A DNA stretch of 64,000 bases. It comes from Pseudomaricurvus sp050633365. Lineage in GTDB: Bacteria > Pseudomonadota > Gammaproteobacteria > Pseudomonadales > Cellvibrionaceae. The notes under the pieces are model-generated. The model was given only the letters and a program-made list of their open reading frames with translations. It made no database searches and had not been told where the DNA came from. A program made the position numbers and the translations under genes. The DNA lies in assembly GCA_050633365.1 (NCBI GenBank), contig JBOEGJ010000018.1, forward strand, positions 81,438-145,437. The letters are read 5' to 3'. Below are positions 63,265 to 64,000 of this stretch, one piece after another. Every line of letters begins with the position of its first letter. Positions within the stretch are counted from its first letter, which is position 1.

Positions 63265-63804
63265 CTAATCCTTTTCTACTATTTGCAACACTTGCGGACG
63301 TTCAACCCAACCACCAACACCATCAGGCACAATTTCAACCACATCGAGCTGTCGACCAGAAGAGGCCACTATCGAGCCATGGTTTTTACCCAAATAATTA
63401 CCCTTGGTAACTCGGTGAATTCCGCCGGCGCCATCATCGATCAAAGCCCACAAAATACCATTACGCTCTAGCGTACCGACCATCGACAAGCTAGCGATAT
63501 TAAACTCTTCCAAATACTCTCTTTCGCGATTTAGATCTGGCTCTACACCAGTGCGCTTACCCACGACCATTTGCTGCACATCATCTACTGGGGGATCAAA
63601 TGGAGCTCTTAACGTCATCGCGCTGTAGGTAAAGCTTTGATAGGGAACAAATGGCGGCAGGGGATCGATCTGACCCGCAGGACGACGCTTGGTTTCTTCA
63701 ATGTAATCTACCAAATCGCTATTTTCAGTATAACCGCCACAACCGCTGAGAAATAAACTCAGGCAACATCCAGCCGCTAGGAATAACTTGTTCTTCACGA
63801 TCAT
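63265..63804 (-). CDS. pilP: Type IV pilus lipoprotein PilP
   Basis: The 179-residue lipoprotein links the inner-membrane PilMNO platform to the PilQ secretin. A signal peptide ends at the lipobox LSGC with Cys22. A Pro-rich linker (PLPPFVPYQSF) and a beta-domain (GTLERNGILWALIDDGAGG, VVEIVPDGVGGWVERPQVL) follow. ATG overlaps the pilO stop as ATGA. Confidence 0.94.
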   Translation of the reverse strand: MIVKNKLFLAAGCCLSLFLSGCGGYTENSDLVDYIEETKRRPAGQIDPLPPFVPYQSFTYSAMTLRAPFDPPVDDVQQMVVGKRTGVEPDLNREREYLEEFNIASLSMVGTLERNGILWALIDDGAGGIHRVTKGNYLGKNHGSIVASSGRQLDVVEIVPDGVGGWVERPQVLQIVEKD

Positions 63805-64000
63805 TCCTCCTGACTCTTATAGCGATAGGTTTTTGCCAAAATCGTCATATCCAACAATCCGCCAGTTGCTTGTCTTTTTATCGAATAGTCATGCAGAGTC
63901 ACAATTCGCGGCATACCCGCGACACCACTCACAAAGGCACCAAAATCGTGATAAGGGCCGCTCACATTGATTGAAATAGGCAATTCAATATAAAACTCTT
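63801..64000 (-). CDS. pilO: Type IV pilus protein PilO, C-terminal part (cut by window edge)
   Basis: Only the last 65 or so codons are in the window; the frame stays open to the edge, and the start lies beyond it. The residues ISINVSGPYHDFGAFVSGVA and YSIKRQ are typical of the C-terminal ferredoxin-like fold of PilO. PilO dimerises with PilN in the periplasm and binds PilP. Its stop overlaps the pilP start. Identification rests on sequence pattern and position ahead of pilP-pilQ. Confidence 0.88.
   Translation of the reverse strand, partial: EFYIELPISINVSGPYHDFGAFVSGVAGMPRIVTLHDYSIKRQATGGLLDMTILAKTYRYKSQEE

Noticed and set aside
1..64000. tRNA, rRNA, CRISPR, insertion sequence or prophage genes
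   Set aside because: I looked for cloverleaf-type T-loops, repeated spacers, transposases and phage structural genes and saw none.

Overview
The window looks like core chromosome of a marine-type gammaproteobacterium in the wide Pseudomonadales/Cellvibrionales group. The evidence is gene order rather than any one marker. Most of it matches blocks I recall from Pseudomonas aeruginosa: ilvE-waaF-waaC-waaG-waaP-kinases-carbamoyltransferase with msbA beyond; a lone GspE/PilB ATPase next to DUF47-PiT-argE-argA; ilvD, folA, thyA, lgt and a TauE/SafE protein; orn/rsgA-HDOD-rhodanese-psd; and pilO-pilP-pilQ-aroK-aroB-damX-gltB-gltD-hemE. Some of these blocks are far apart in Pseudomonas, so this chromosome is a rearranged relative. 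I found no tRNA, rRNA, CRISPR array, insertion sequence or prophage.

Region 1 (1-17143) is the lipopolysaccharide (LPS) core locus. The minus-strand run waaF, waaC, waaG, waaP and three further kinase-fold genes is joined by stop/start overlaps or gaps of a few bases. A carbamoyltransferase and a pyruvyltransferase-like gene follow. Between these and msbA lies an AT-richer accessory block: an opposite-strand GT-C-like membrane glycosyltransferase, an MBOAT acyltransferase and its SGNH-like partner. This block is the least ordinary part of the window and the best candidate for an undescribed surface-modification system. ilvE (plus strand) borders the locus.

Region 2 (17288-28677) holds glnE, a type II/IV secretion-type ATPase, a DUF47-PiT phosphate uptake pair with a candidate Pho box, a tandem DsbA/HCCA-isomerase-like protein, and argE-argA.

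Region 3 (28744-34028) holds a haloalkane-dehalogenase-like hydrolase divergent from an AraC-type regulator, then ilvD and a Crp/Fnr-type regulator.

Region 4 (34147-39269) is a six-gene TonB energy-transduction operon: DUF3450, large ExbB, small ExbB, ExbD, TonB and a TPR protein. It has a clear terminator and a palindromic operator candidate upstream.

Region 5 (39573-49900) holds folA, thyA-lgt, a TauE/SafE transporter, orn divergent from rsgA, an HDOD-GAF protein, a rhodanese, psd, and an HD-GYP protein that has lost most catalytic residues.

Region 6 (50139-64000) holds hemE, gltD, gltB, a DamX-like AAA/SPOR protein, aroB, aroK, and the end of the type IV pilus operon (pilQ, pilP and a pilO cut by the window edge).

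Start codons were chosen by eye from ribosome-binding sites, overlaps and family alignment. No database search was run; family names come from recognised motifs.
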